64,000 nt of DNA from Lachnospiraceae bacterium (GTDB taxonomy: Bacteria > Bacillota > Clostridia > Lachnospirales > Lachnospiraceae), in NCBI GenBank assembly GCA_014799465.1, contig JAAVHZ010000032.1, forward strand, positions 1-64,000, written 5' to 3'. Each line of letters begins with the position of its first letter. The stretch's first letter is position 1. The position numbers and the translations under genes were made by a program. The notes beneath the pieces are model-generated. The model did not search any database and was not told the DNA's origin. It worked only from the letters and a program-made list of their open reading frames with translations. This document shows, piece after piece, positions 36,182-44,928 of this stretch.

Positions 36182-38269
36182 CTAGTCCTCCCAATATATT
36201 TCAACTGTATCTCCTTCTTTTAAGGGACCGGTAAATTCACTTTTCTCTCCATTTATTTTTGTAATTAAATCATTTCCACCTGCTACTTTAGTATCAAACG
36301 GATAAAAATCCAGTATATCTACGAATATATAAGAATCTTTTCCTTTCAATGTTACTAATGTTCCATTTACAATTACATTAATATCTTTGCTTTCCGCCTT
36401 TGTTTCTATAGGTAAAACTTCTTCCTCTAAATCTTGAGGCTTAACTTCCTCCTGAATACTCTCTTCTGTATTCGTTTCCATTTCCTGTTCAATTTCATCT
36501 TGTGATACATCGATTTCCACTGATTCAATTATATTTACGGAAAAATTCTCATATATTTTTTCGCTGCCATTTACTTCCATATTATTTACATATATCTGTT
36601 TACCTGTACAGTCAATATCCATAAATGTCATAAGCCTGTCTACCGTATAATAATCAAGGATTTTTATATTATCACCGTTTTTTATCCTGTAATCTCCTGT
36701 CTTTATTTCTCCATCTACCTCAGCCAATTTTGGACATATCACCTTTTTACCATTTACATTTATCGTAATACTACTCTTATACTCAAGAATCTGTTCTATA
36801 TAGTATTCAGCAGCCGCACCTTCTGTTGATTCTGAAATTGTAACTCTGTCATTCTTTTTTATAGGTGTATTTATATTAGCTTCCTTATCATTAACCGTAA
36901 TTACAGCCGGCTCACCAAGGCTTCCCCTAACCATTCTGTGCTCCCCGTTCACTATATAATTAAGTTCTTTTCCCCGTCTCGGAAACAGCGATTGATTAGG
37001 AAAACCTATCTGCATTACGGCATCCACAACGGTAAGCCTGTCATTATCATATAATTTTATCCGTTCTCCATTTATATGTATAAATATAAAATTGTTGTTT
37101 TGATTATAAAAATTAAGACAAATGCCAATAGGTGTAACTAACAGCGGATCCTTCTTAATATTTTCCTGTTTAAATTCAATACTGCCAAGAACCTCTTCAC
37201 CCCTGAGTGCAACTCTCTCTTCCGGAAGCCCGAGTTTCTTTGCAATCGCTTTAGTAAAGCCATATACTTTGCCGCCACCGCCTACAACAAATACAGCACT
37301 TACACTTTTTCCACCATTAAGTTCCTTTATCTTATCTGCTATTTCACCTGCTGTATCTTTCACACACTGACTATATACTTCCCTTACTTCTTTTGGAGAA
37401 ACCTTTTTCTTTAGTCCCATTATATCCTTAAAATTAATCTGTCGATTCATAACAGATGCACGTTTTATCTTTTCAGCAGTATTGAAATCAACAAGATACT
37501 TACTTACAAGCATCTCTGTAAATTCATCACCTGCTTTTGGTATCATTCCATAAGCCACAATACTTCCATCCCGTGTAATGGATATATCTGAAGTTCCTGC
37601 TCCCACATCCACCAAAGCAATATTAAGAAGCCTGTACTCTGCAGGTATTGCTACATTAATTGCTGCAATAGGCTCCAATGTCAGATTAGCAACCTGAAGC
37701 CCTGCTCCTTCAACCGCTGCATAAAGTCCGTCAACTACATCCTCCGGAAGAAATGTGGCAAGAATATCTGCCGATATTTTATTTGCTTTATGACCTTCAA
37801 GATTAGCTATAACATAATCATTTAAATAATATTTTATTACAGTATACCCCACACAGTAGAATCTCATTTTATCTTGTTTGGTATTTATTTTTTCGTAGGC
37901 ATCCTCCACACCCATAAGCTCAAGAGAATATATATTTTCTCCTGTGATTACAGCCTCCTCAGGCAATTCATATTCTTTATGGACTGTTATCGTTTTAAGA
38001 ACTCTTCCGGCAGCAGCTATACACACATCCTTCAGTTTAAATCCCAGTTGCTCTTCCAACTCTGTCTTAACCTTAATGATTGAATCAGAAACTTTCCCTA
38101 TATCATGTATCTGCCCGTCCAACATATCTCTTGTTTCATGTTCTTTTACATAATGTGCAACCACATTAAATTTATTTTTCTCCATATAGCCAACTGAACC
38201 CACTATACTTCTTGTACCAATATCAAGTCCAAATACCATACGATCTATATATTTATTATTATCAGCCAT
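36182..38269 (-). CDS. FtsA-like actin-fold ATPase with long beta-rich C-terminus
   Basis: 695 residues from ATG 38269, nine bases after GGAGG; the in-frame ATG at 38293 lies before that site. Residues about 8-385 have the FtsA/PilM fold: FGLDIGTRSIVGSVGYM, LVDVGAGTSDISI, VFVVGGGGKVYGFTKAIA and an SHS2-like insert. The last 310 residues are not found in FtsA. They look like repeated small beta-grasp units, each with an INVNG- or IYVNN-type strand (about residues 400, 450, 520, 580, 635), and an acidic linker. The usual FtsA amphipathic C-terminal helix is missing; the end is EGDTVEIYWED. A cell-division or envelope role is inferred only from the fold. Confidence 0.82.
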   Translation of the reverse strand: MADNNKYIDRMVFGLDIGTRSIVGSVGYMEKNKFNVVAHYVKEHETRDMLDGQIHDIGKVSDSIIKVKTELEEQLGFKLKDVCIAAAGRVLKTITVHKEYELPEEAVITGENIYSLELMGVEDAYEKINTKQDKMRFYCVGYTVIKYYLNDYVIANLEGHKANKISADILATFLPEDVVDGLYAAVEGAGLQVANLTLEPIAAINVAIPAEYRLLNIALVDVGAGTSDISITRDGSIVAYGMIPKAGDEFTEMLVSKYLVDFNTAEKIKRASVMNRQINFKDIMGLKKKVSPKEVREVYSQCVKDTAGEIADKIKELNGGKSVSAVFVVGGGGKVYGFTKAIAKKLGLPEERVALRGEEVLGSIEFKQENIKKDPLLVTPIGICLNFYNQNNNFIFIHINGERIKLYDNDRLTVVDAVMQIGFPNQSLFPRRGKELNYIVNGEHRMVRGSLGEPAVITVNDKEANINTPIKKNDRVTISESTEGAAAEYYIEQILEYKSSITINVNGKKVICPKLAEVDGEIKTGDYRIKNGDNIKILDYYTVDRLMTFMDIDCTGKQIYVNNMEVNGSEKIYENFSVNIIESVEIDVSQDEIEQEMETNTEESIQEEVKPQDLEEEVLPIETKAESKDINVIVNGTLVTLKGKDSYIFVDILDFYPFDTKVAGGNDLITKINGEKSEFTGPLKEGDTVEIYWED

Positions 38270-38324
38270 TCTGCGATGCCTCCGAATATCCATAAATTCT
38301 AAATATATACTACCACAAACACAC

Positions 38325-38912
38325 CTAAATCTCCAGTAATTTTTGAATCATGTCAATTGTTTTATCAAATGAATTGCTGTTATCAAGAACAACATCTGCC
38401 CTATTTTTAAACTCTTCATCATTCAACTGCTGCGTAACTATACTGTCAATCTTCTCATCTGACATTCCCCGTTCTTCTTTTATTCTTTTTCTTCTTGTTT
38501 CATTATCTGCATATACATACCACACCTGATCGCAAATACTGTCAAAACCGGACTCAAACAAAAGAGCTGATTCCACAACAAAATCCGCATCTTTCTCAGT
38601 ATCTTTTATTCTATCTATTCTTTCCTTTATTTCCCTAATCACTGCCGGATGAATAAGGCTGTTAAGATACTCCAGCTTTTCCTGATTATTAAATACTATC
38701 TCTCCTAATTTTTCTCTGTCAATAAATTCATCAGGCTTTAATATTTCATATCCAAAATACTGAACTATATCTTCATGCACCTTTGTACCCGGTTTCATAA
38801 CTTCATGTCCCATTTTATCTGATTCAAAAATATGAAAAAAATATCTGTCCTTCAATATTCTAAGTACTGTAGATTTTCCCGTACCTATTCCTCCTGTAAT
38901 TCCTATTATCAT
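38325..38912 (-). CDS. coaE: dephospho-CoA kinase
   Basis: 195 residues from ATG 38912 (GGAGGAAGATT directly before it); longer forms would overlap polA. P-loop GGIGTGKST at residues 8-16. Phosphorylates dephospho-CoA at the 3'-OH, the last step of CoA synthesis. The DKMGHEV and LIHPAV-type motifs are in place. It follows polA by 19 bases, the common polA-coaE order in Firmicutes. Confidence 0.95.
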   Translation of the reverse strand: MIIGITGGIGTGKSTVLRILKDRYFFHIFESDKMGHEVMKPGTKVHEDIVQYFGYEILKPDEFIDREKLGEIVFNNQEKLEYLNSLIHPAVIREIKERIDRIKDTEKDADFVVESALLFESGFDSICDQVWYVYADNETRRKRIKEERGMSDEKIDSIVTQQLNDEEFKNRADVVLDNSNSFDKTIDMIQKLLEI

Positions 38913-38931
38913 AATCTTCCTCCATTTCCAT

Positions 38932-41553
38932 CTAATGTGCTTCCAGCCAGTTTTTGCCCTTCTCAACACTTACATCCATAGGAACACTTAAATGAGCAGC
39001 ATTTGCCATTTCACATTCCAAAATTTCCGTCGCCTTAGACACTTCATCTTCAGGTACTTCAAGCAGCAATTCATCATGAACCTGAAGTACTATCCTTGAT
39101 TTAAGATTTTCTTCCCTTAATCTCCTGTCAACATTTACCATTGCTATCTTTATAATATCAGCAGCCGTTCCCTGAATAGGCGAATTCATTGCTATCCTCT
39201 CACCAAATGATCTCTGCATAAAATTAGATGATTTTAATTCAGGGATTGGTCTCCTTCTTCCAAAAACAGTTACAGAATATCCTTTTTCCTTTGCATCTGA
39301 TACAAATCCATCCAGACATGCTTTGATTTTAGGATATGTTGCAAAATAATCTTTTATATATCCCTCTGCCTCTTTCCTTCCGATACTTAGATCCTGACTT
39401 AATCCAAATGAACTTATTCCATATATTATTCCGAAATTAACTGCTTTTGCATTACTGCGCTGTTCTTTTGTAACTTTATCAAGCGGAACATGAAATACTT
39501 TTGAGGCTGTAGCCTGATGTATATCCTTTGCTTCCTTATAAGCCTCTATCAGATTTCCATCCTCTGACATATGAGCCAGTATCCTCAGTTCAATCTGTGA
39601 ATAGTCTGCATCAAGAAATACACATCCTTCTTCCGGAACAAATACCTTTCTTATTGCCTTTCCTATCTCCATCCTTATCGGAATATTCTGCAGATTTGGC
39701 TCCGTACTGCTTATCCTTCCTGTTGCCGTAATAGTCTGATTAAATGTACCATGAATTCTGCCATCATCATTTATATATGCTGAAAGTCCCTGTGCATATG
39801 TGGAATTCAGCTTTGTAAGCTGTCTGTATCTTAATATATCTGACACTACAGGATATTCATCTGCAAGTTTTTCAAGTACATTTGCCGCCGTAGAATAACC
39901 TGTCTTCGTCTTTTTTCCACCTTTTAATCCCATTTTAACAAACAGGATTTCACCTAACTGTTTTGGTGAATTAATATTAAATTCCTCTCCCACAGAGCCA
40001 TATATTTTCTTCTCCAATTCATCTATCTTTATCTCAAGCTCATCTCCATACTGCTTAAGTGCATCCTTTTCAACTCTCACTCCCACTTTTTCCATTCTGT
40101 CCAACGCAAATACAAGTGGAAGTTCTATGTCATCATATATTTTTTTCATACCTGTTTCTTCAAGCTGTCTTTCAAGTTCTTCTGATGCTTTATAAGATAT
40201 ATAGGAACAATATCCAAGCATTTTTATGAATTTTTCACGTTCACATTCTATTGCTTTTTCAATTTTTTCTTTACCCAAAAGTTCACTTCTTGATGGTACC
40301 GTCATCATCAGGTAATCCCTTGCTATATCATCATACTGGTAATTATCTTTTAGTGGATTCAGAAGATAAGCTTCCACACTCACATCATTTATTTTGCTGT
40401 TGTCATTTATATTTATTAATTTTAAATGAGATTTTAAATCTATAAGACTTATTTTTTTTGCTTTATTAAAAATGCTTTCCATTAAATTTATTATTTCTTT
40501 ATCTTCTACAATACAGCAGTATGTCTTTTCTTCTGAAAATGTAATTCCTGCAGCAATATAAGTTCCGGCACTAAATATTTGTATTCCGATATTATCACTT
40601 AAATTTTCCTTCTCTATTATATTTTTAAATTCATCCAAATCCTTTACTTCTTTAAATTCATTTTCCACATCATTAGAAAAGTCTGCCGTATCAAATCTGT
40701 TTAATATACTTTTTAATTCAAGATGCTTTAAAAGCTTAAATGATTCATTATTAAACATATCTTTTAAAACTGCATCTTTTATGTTTATATCTATTGGTAC
40801 TTCTGTATTAATAGTTGCAAGTTCTTTACTGATTTTTGCCGAGTCCGAATGTTCTTCTAATGATGTCTTAATCTTTCCTGACTTCATTTCACCAATATGT
40901 TCATACATATTTTCAATACTTCCATACTGAGCAATAAGTTTGGCTGCTGTTTTTTCGCCCACTCCAGGCACACCTGGTATATTGTCCGATGTATCACCCA
41001 TAAGTGCCTTCATATCAATAAATTCAACAGGGGTAACTCCGTAAAGTGCCTTTACGTCATCCTCATAATAATTTTCAACTTCCGTACCGCCTTTTTTTGT
41101 CTTTGGAATTCTTATCTGCACATGACCTGTTGCAAGCTGTAATAAATCTCTGTCACCTGATATAACAGCCACATCCATACCGGAAATTTCACCTTTTTTT
41201 GACAATGTTCCCAATATGTCATCTGCCTCATATCCCGCCAGCTCTGCTATGGAAATATTCATAGATTTCAGAACTTCTTTCATTAACGGAACCTGCTCCC
41301 TAAGTTCTTCCGGCATCGGTTTTCTGGTTCCCTTATACTCTGCATACATCTGATGTCTGAATGTAGGATGATTCACATCAAATGCAACAATGCAGTAATC
41401 TGCTTTCTCCTCTTCTAAAACTTTAAACATTATATTTAAAAATCCATATACTGCATTTGTATGAATACCTTCTGAATTAGTCAGTTCAGGTATTCCGTAA
41501 AATGTTCTGTTTAATATACTGTGTCCATCTATTAATACAAGTTTTTCACTCAT
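38932..41553 (-). CDS. polA: DNA polymerase I
   Basis: 873 residues from ATG 41553, behind GGAGG. An N-terminal 5' nuclease (about 1-290: LIDGHSILNRTFYG, GYEADDILGTL, GDTSDNIPGVPGVGEKTAA), a middle 3'-5' exonuclease-like domain, and a C-terminal polymerase (about 465-873: DADYSQIELRILAHMS, KAVNFGIIYGISSFGLSQ, QVHDELLLEVPEDE). The exonuclease acidic residues are not evident, so it probably cannot proofread, as in many Firmicutes Pol I. Fills gaps and removes RNA primers. Confidence 0.97.
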   Translation of the reverse strand: MSEKLVLIDGHSILNRTFYGIPELTNSEGIHTNAVYGFLNIMFKVLEEEKADYCIVAFDVNHPTFRHQMYAEYKGTRKPMPEELREQVPLMKEVLKSMNISIAELAGYEADDILGTLSKKGEISGMDVAVISGDRDLLQLATGHVQIRIPKTKKGGTEVENYYEDDVKALYGVTPVEFIDMKALMGDTSDNIPGVPGVGEKTAAKLIAQYGSIENMYEHIGEMKSGKIKTSLEEHSDSAKISKELATINTEVPIDINIKDAVLKDMFNNESFKLLKHLELKSILNRFDTADFSNDVENEFKEVKDLDEFKNIIEKENLSDNIGIQIFSAGTYIAAGITFSEEKTYCCIVEDKEIINLMESIFNKAKKISLIDLKSHLKLININDNSKINDVSVEAYLLNPLKDNYQYDDIARDYLMMTVPSRSELLGKEKIEKAIECEREKFIKMLGYCSYISYKASEELERQLEETGMKKIYDDIELPLVFALDRMEKVGVRVEKDALKQYGDELEIKIDELEKKIYGSVGEEFNINSPKQLGEILFVKMGLKGGKKTKTGYSTAANVLEKLADEYPVVSDILRYRQLTKLNSTYAQGLSAYINDDGRIHGTFNQTITATGRISSTEPNLQNIPIRMEIGKAIRKVFVPEEGCVFLDADYSQIELRILAHMSEDGNLIEAYKEAKDIHQATASKVFHVPLDKVTKEQRSNAKAVNFGIIYGISSFGLSQDLSIGRKEAEGYIKDYFATYPKIKACLDGFVSDAKEKGYSVTVFGRRRPIPELKSSNFMQRSFGERIAMNSPIQGTAADIIKIAMVNVDRRLREENLKSRIVLQVHDELLLEVPEDEVSKATEILECEMANAAHLSVPMDVSVEKGKNWLEAH

Positions 41554-41573
41554 CACAACCTCCATTCATATAT

Positions 41574-41918
41574 CTAGAATATTCCAAGAAAATCAAACAT
41601 TGATAAAATTATGACTGCCACCATACATGTATATGCCGTAATGCATACTATCTTATTGTATACATTGAACTTATACAATCTGTCTGCCTTTTCTTCCAAC
41701 TGCTTTAATTTTCTTTCAAGCTCTCCTTTTAAATCAAAAGAAGCCTTGGAATCTTTTTCAATACGTTCCAGACCCACATTAATTATATAATTAATCTCCA
41801 GCTCATCATAGCACTCCCTGCACTTCTTAGCATGTCCCACAAAGAAGTCCATATCCTCTGCATCCAGTTCACTTTTTATAAATTTATTTATATTTTGCTG
41901 AAATCTTATGCAAGACAC
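41574..41918 (-). CDS. zinc-finger membrane protein, anti-sigma-like
   Basis: 114 residues from a GTG at 41918, seven bases after GGAGG. N-terminal helices with HAKKCRECYDEL match the HxxxCxxC zinc motif of zf-HC2 anti-sigma factors. A single transmembrane helix follows near the C-terminus (about 87-109). A typical anti-sigma gene follows its sigma factor, but none is here: the gene is first in the polA-coaE operon. It may act on a sigma factor encoded elsewhere or have another partner. Confidence 0.75.
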   Translation of the reverse strand: MSCIRFQQNINKFIKSELDAEDMDFFVGHAKKCRECYDELEINYIINVGLERIEKDSKASFDLKGELERKLKQLEEKADRLYKFNVYNKIVCITAYTCMVAVIILSMFDFLGIF

Positions 41919-41995
41919 TTCTTTTCCTCCATTCACTCAATAATATTACTATACAACATTAATGACATTTTTTAAAGAGTTTTTGAATTTATTTA

Positions 41996-42024
41996 TTGAC
42001 AAACTACAACATAAATGCTATAGT
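41996..42024 (+). promoter_or_regulatory. promoter of the tRNA-Leu gene
   Basis: TTGACA (41996-42001) and TATAGT (42019-42024) with a 17-base spacer, ending about 10 bases before the tRNA 5' end. Confidence 0.85.
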
Positions 42025-42034
42025 GATAAAGCAT

Positions 42035-42117
42035 GCGGATGTGGCGGAATGGCAGACGCAGCAGACTCAAAATCTGCCGGTGGTGACATCGTGCGGGTTC
42101 AAGTCCCGCCATCCGCA
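42035..42117 (+). tRNA. tRNA-Leu (anticodon CAA)
   Basis: 83 nt class II tRNA. Acceptor GCGGATG pairs with CATCCGC, discriminator A; anticodon stem GCAGA/TCTGC around loop CTCAAAA gives anticodon CAA at 42068-42070, reading UUG leucine codons. A long variable arm and the T loop GGTTCAAGTCC are clear. CCA is not encoded. Single gene with its own promoter and terminator. Confidence 0.97.
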
Positions 42118-42129
42118 TTATAATAAAAG

Positions 42130-42168
42130 TCCCGAAGCCTTGATTTTCAAGGGGTTCGGGATTTTTTT
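42130..42168 (+). terminator. intrinsic terminator of tRNA-Leu
   Basis: TCCCGAA-GCCTTG pairs with CAAGG-GGTTCGGGA around a short loop, followed by seven T (42162-42168). Confidence 0.9.
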
Positions 42169-42294
42169 GTTTGTGTGTATTTGGTCGTTCAATTCTTCAA
42201 TCGTAAAATCCGGATTAATAGCCAATGCTTACATAATCAATCTAATTCATCTACCATAAGACATTTTATTTCTTTAAACTGTATTAATTGCTTA

Positions 42295-42669
42295 TCATTT
42301 GACAAAAACAAATAACATTTTGAAAAACGCAACCGACAATTGTAATGCATCCATCGCTTTAAATCCTTTTTATTCCGCTCTTATTTGTGCGGCTTTCTTT
42401 GCAATCTCCTGATTTATTTCCACCATCTCCATATTAGTTGTTGCTATTAAGCGATTAAACATATCTATGAATAAATATGCTTTATTCCTATATGGAAATA
42501 CAAAATACTCTTCCATTGTAATTACAGATGACACAAATTTCTTATCATTATCATATCCATATTAAAAAAACTCCTTTACTTTTTCATGGTATTGTGGATT
42601 GTTGCTGTCCTTTTCAATAAAATATATAAATGGTGCTGTATCAACAAAGACCTTTTTTAAATCTATCAT
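42295..42669 (-). pseudogene. PIN-domain toxin gene with two in-frame stops
   Basis: One uninterrupted 124-codon frame from ATG 42669 (AAGGAG upstream) to TGA 42295-42297, broken only by TAA at 42562-42564 and TAA at 42370-42372. Decoded parts fit a PIN ribonuclease: VFVDTAPFIYFIEKDSNN with the first Asp, VITMEEYFVFPYRNKAY with the Glu, and GFKAMDALQLSVAFF with the C-terminal Asp. It overlaps the antitoxin-like gene by 29 bases, as in VapBC-type modules. Both members carry stops, so the module is dead as written. Confidence 0.75.
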
Positions 42670-42880
42670 TTTCACGCATCTCCTTCATATATTCATCCAC
42701 ATTTTTTCCTCGTTCACTTGGTACAACAAAGCTATCCCAATCAACAGGTGCTTTCTAGGTCTTCTTTTGCGGATAATTTAATAATGTAACAACAACTTCT
42801 GCTCCATCATATTCCCTTATATCATCATCTTCAATTATAACTGTATTGCCTTATACAACTCCTTTTACTGCTGCTAACAT
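42641..42880 (-). pseudogene. antitoxin gene with two in-frame stops
   Basis: A 79-codon frame from ATG 42880, eight bases after GGGAGG, to TGA 42641-42643. It is interrupted by TAA at 42851-42853 and TAG at 42755-42757, with no frameshift. Decoded parts: GNTVIIEDDDIREYDGAEVV, LLNYPQKK, KAPVDWDSFVVPSERGKNV. The pattern is a short swapped-hairpin-like N-terminus plus a toxin-binding tail ending in the next gene. Partner of the PIN pseudogene. Confidence 0.7.
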
Positions 42881-42893
42881 ATTAAAGACCTCC

Positions 42894-43217
42894 CTATTCT
42901 TCTTTTTTAAATCTGGTTTCGTATGCCAACTCTGGTTTTAAGTCAACTTTCCATTCAACTAAATCTTCCGGTTGGCATTGTAACAATTGGCATATATCCT
43001 CAATAGTTTTTGTTGATACATCATACTTAAAAACTTTTCCATTGTGAGTGTCTTTGTATTCCTGTAATTTTTGCTCTATTTCTTCCATTGAAGCACCGCT
43101 ACACATTTTAAGTTTTGTCAATGTGCTTTGAGGTATCCAAGCTTTCTGCCTAATAGTATATGTTGTAATTCCTTTTTCTTTTAATCTGTCCCATAGTTTA
43201 TTATAATTCACCATCAT
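42894..43217 (-). CDS. XRE-family HTH protein with a central insertion
   Basis: 107 residues. VNYNKLWDRLKEKGITTY and the end TIEDICQLLQCQPEDLVEW fit the short HTH_26-type Cro/C1 repressors common in Firmicutes, normally about 70 residues. Between the recognition-helix part (PQSTLTKLKM) and that end, there are about 30 extra residues (ASMEEIEQKLQEYKDTHNG and following). No ribosome site is seen before its ATG, so expression is doubtful. It sits within a decayed stretch and may itself be a drifting relic. Confidence 0.65.
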   Translation of the reverse strand: MMVNYNKLWDRLKEKGITTYTIRQKAWIPQSTLTKLKMCSGASMEEIEQKLQEYKDTHNGKVFKYDVSTKTIEDICQLLQCQPEDLVEWKVDLKPELAYETRFKKEE

Positions 43218-43223
43218 ATCATG

Positions 43224-43352
43224 TTATTTCGATTTGTTTTTCCATGTCACTTTGGCTTTACCGCCTTTGACACTTGTTACTTTTAATTACTTATCAGTAT
43301 TTATGCCAAAACTATTTTTATCCGTTGCTTCAAGGTTGCTGATAGTTTTCAT
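43224..43352 (-). pseudogene. short fn3-like fragment with an in-frame stop
   Basis: A 42-codon frame from ATG 43352 with one TAA at 43287-43289. The part after the stop (LKVTSVKGGKAKVTWKNKSK) looks like the first strands of a fibronectin-III domain, similar in style to the fn3 domain of the papain-family peptidase at 61.5 kb. The rest of 43218-43436 holds only the terminator of the next gene. Confidence 0.35.
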
Positions 43353-43375
43353 TCAAGTTCGCCGCAATCCAAACT

Positions 43376-43416
43376 CAAAAAAGCAGCAGTAAATCCATTA
43401 CATATTTACTGCTGCT
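43376..43416 (-). terminator. intrinsic terminator of the Rpn gene
   Basis: Perfect 13-bp stem (AGCAGCAGTAAAT at 43382-43394 with 43404-43416), then six U on the minus strand, 20 bases past the stop codon of the Rpn gene. Confidence 0.9.
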
Positions 43417-43436
43417 CATCAACATTTGTGTATTAT

Positions 43437-44360
43437 CTAATCTTCATCTACATAACAACCAAAAAACTCCCTACATATCTCTTTTACATCATATTCCGGT
43501 GCATATTTCTCTGCCGCCCTGTATATCTTCTCTACCTCTTCTTCCGTTACTTCAAGTGCATCCGCTATCTGTGGGATTGTATAGTTCGTTTTCAGTTTTT
43601 TACATACCTGAATAACAATTGTTCTTTCTTCAGCATACTTACGCTCTGATGCCCTTAATTTCTTTAATTCCGTCTCTTCGTCATACTCAAATATTGACAT
43701 TGCTACCACCTCTGCTCTCTGACCTTTCAAAAAATCTGCCAGTATGTTTTCTTTTATACATTCCTTAACAGCACACTCCACTGCCTCTTCTATCGCCATA
43801 ACCTCAGCATGTTTTCTTACAGATTCTACATACTTGCAGTATTCATCAAGTGTACGGCACGTCTCCATAAGCTTACCATTATATCCTGGATTAATGTTTA
43901 TCATCCTCACCTTAAGCTCTAAATCAGGATTATCAACCTTCACCTCATATGAATCCGACAGACTCAAAGTCATTTCCTCATGCTTATCTTTAAGTCCATT
44001 ATAAAATACAACAAACTTTGGTGTAGGAATGGTGACTGTTTTTGATGAATATATACTTTCATCTACTATGTACTTCTCATACTGCCTTGAAATATATATT
44101 AAATCCCTAAGTGGCATATTCGGTGAAAACGTACTCTGATGTTCATACAGTGTTATGAATGACTGAAATATAAACGATATGTCATTCTTAAAACTCATAT
44201 ATACTGCATTGTCAAATGTAGTTATTTTAAGCTCATCAGGATTATCATAACTCGTACCGTTAAGTGCATTATATAGTTCCAACAGTCTTTTCTTATCACT
44301 GAACAACATCCTGAATACCGTGTCCTTATAATTACGTACAACATTCTGTAATTTTTCCAT
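43437..44360 (-). CDS. Rpn-family PD-(D/E)XK nuclease/transposase-like protein
   Basis: 307 residues. N-terminal YKDTVFRMLFSDKKRLLELY and central ISFIFQSFITLYEHQSTFSP belong to the Rpn/YhgA family (recombination-promoting nucleases with a PD-(D/E)XK core). The C-terminal part (TNYTIPQIADALEVTEEEVE) is helical and resembles an HTH. Such genes are abundant and mobile-looking in Lachnospiraceae. The gene is intact, with its own promoter and terminator, and lies in the decayed island. Confidence 0.85.
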   Translation of the reverse strand: MEKLQNVVRNYKDTVFRMLFSDKKRLLELYNALNGTSYDNPDELKITTFDNAVYMSFKNDISFIFQSFITLYEHQSTFSPNMPLRDLIYISRQYEKYIVDESIYSSKTVTIPTPKFVVFYNGLKDKHEEMTLSLSDSYEVKVDNPDLELKVRMININPGYNGKLMETCRTLDEYCKYVESVRKHAEVMAIEEAVECAVKECIKENILADFLKGQRAEVVAMSIFEYDEETELKKLRASERKYAEERTIVIQVCKKLKTNYTIPQIADALEVTEEEVEKIYRAAEKYAPEYDVKEICREFFGCYVDED

Positions 44361-44719
44361 CTGTTAAATACCTCCCTTTTGTGTGCACAGGAGCGTATTA
44401 ATGCATTTTAAAAACTCCTGCTTTTTCTTTTATGGAATAAAAGCATAGAGTTCTCGAAATGATAATAGACGGTTTTTGCCTGATTCCGGTGTAATATGAT
44501 AAGTGCCGGATAGAAAATTCTTGAAATTATGCTTTGTCACATTATAACATATAAACAGATTGTACGCAACATAATATTTATAATTTTATATTTCTGTATA
44601 TATCATGAGATATTTACTATATAACTCAAAAATTCTAATACTGATGACAATATATATATCAATTGGTCAAAAAATTTCTAAAACCGATTTTCATTTCCAT
44701 TTTATTGTAGAATATCAAA
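44361..44719. other. intergenic stretch: Rpn promoter and long leader
   Basis: About 360 bases without a gene. The minus strand holds the Rpn promoter and a leader of about 170 bases. In the leader, CAGGAG and CTCCTG (near 44388-44420) can form a hairpin close to the GGGAGG ribosome site. The remainder (44570-44719) is AT-rich and I see no coherent frame in it, apart from decaying sequence before the kinase fragment. Confidence 0.5.
44541..44569 (-). promoter_or_regulatory. promoter of the Rpn gene
   Basis: TTGCGT (44564-44569) and TATAAT (44541-44546) with a 17-base spacer, giving a 5' leader of about 170 bases. Confidence 0.65.
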
Positions 44720-44920
44720 AATATTTTCACCAAAGGTTATACAACAAAAAAATCCGATACCAAAAAACATGGCATCGGATTAAAAATTTCAGAAAAAATT
44801 GTTAACAAATATAATGGTTCTATTTCTGTATATAATACATACCGCAATAAAGAAGGTAAAGAATCCTGCCCGGACTGTACTGATGTACAAAGATACCTGT
44901 GCATGGATATAATAATATAG
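44720..44920 (+). pseudogene. C-terminal fragment of a GHKL histidine kinase
   Basis: 67 plus-strand codons ending in TAG at 44918-44920. IFTKGYTTKKSDTKKHGIGL is the typical end of a GHKL ATPase lid and G2 box, followed by KISEKIVNKYNGSISVYNT. Upstream the frame is lost, with no H-box or membrane part. It is a remnant of a sensor kinase whose remainder is gone. Confidence 0.65.
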
Positions 44921-44928
44921 ATAAATGC

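Noticed and set aside
36182..38269. Calling the actin-like protein FtsA itself
   Set aside because: It lacks the FtsA C-terminal membrane helix, has a 310-residue foreign C-terminus and no ftsZ neighbour, so no gene name is given.
41996..42259. Plus-strand ORF of 87 codons
   Set aside because: It reads straight through the tRNA-Leu gene and its terminator; the protein sequence has no ribosome site and is a by-product of the tRNA.
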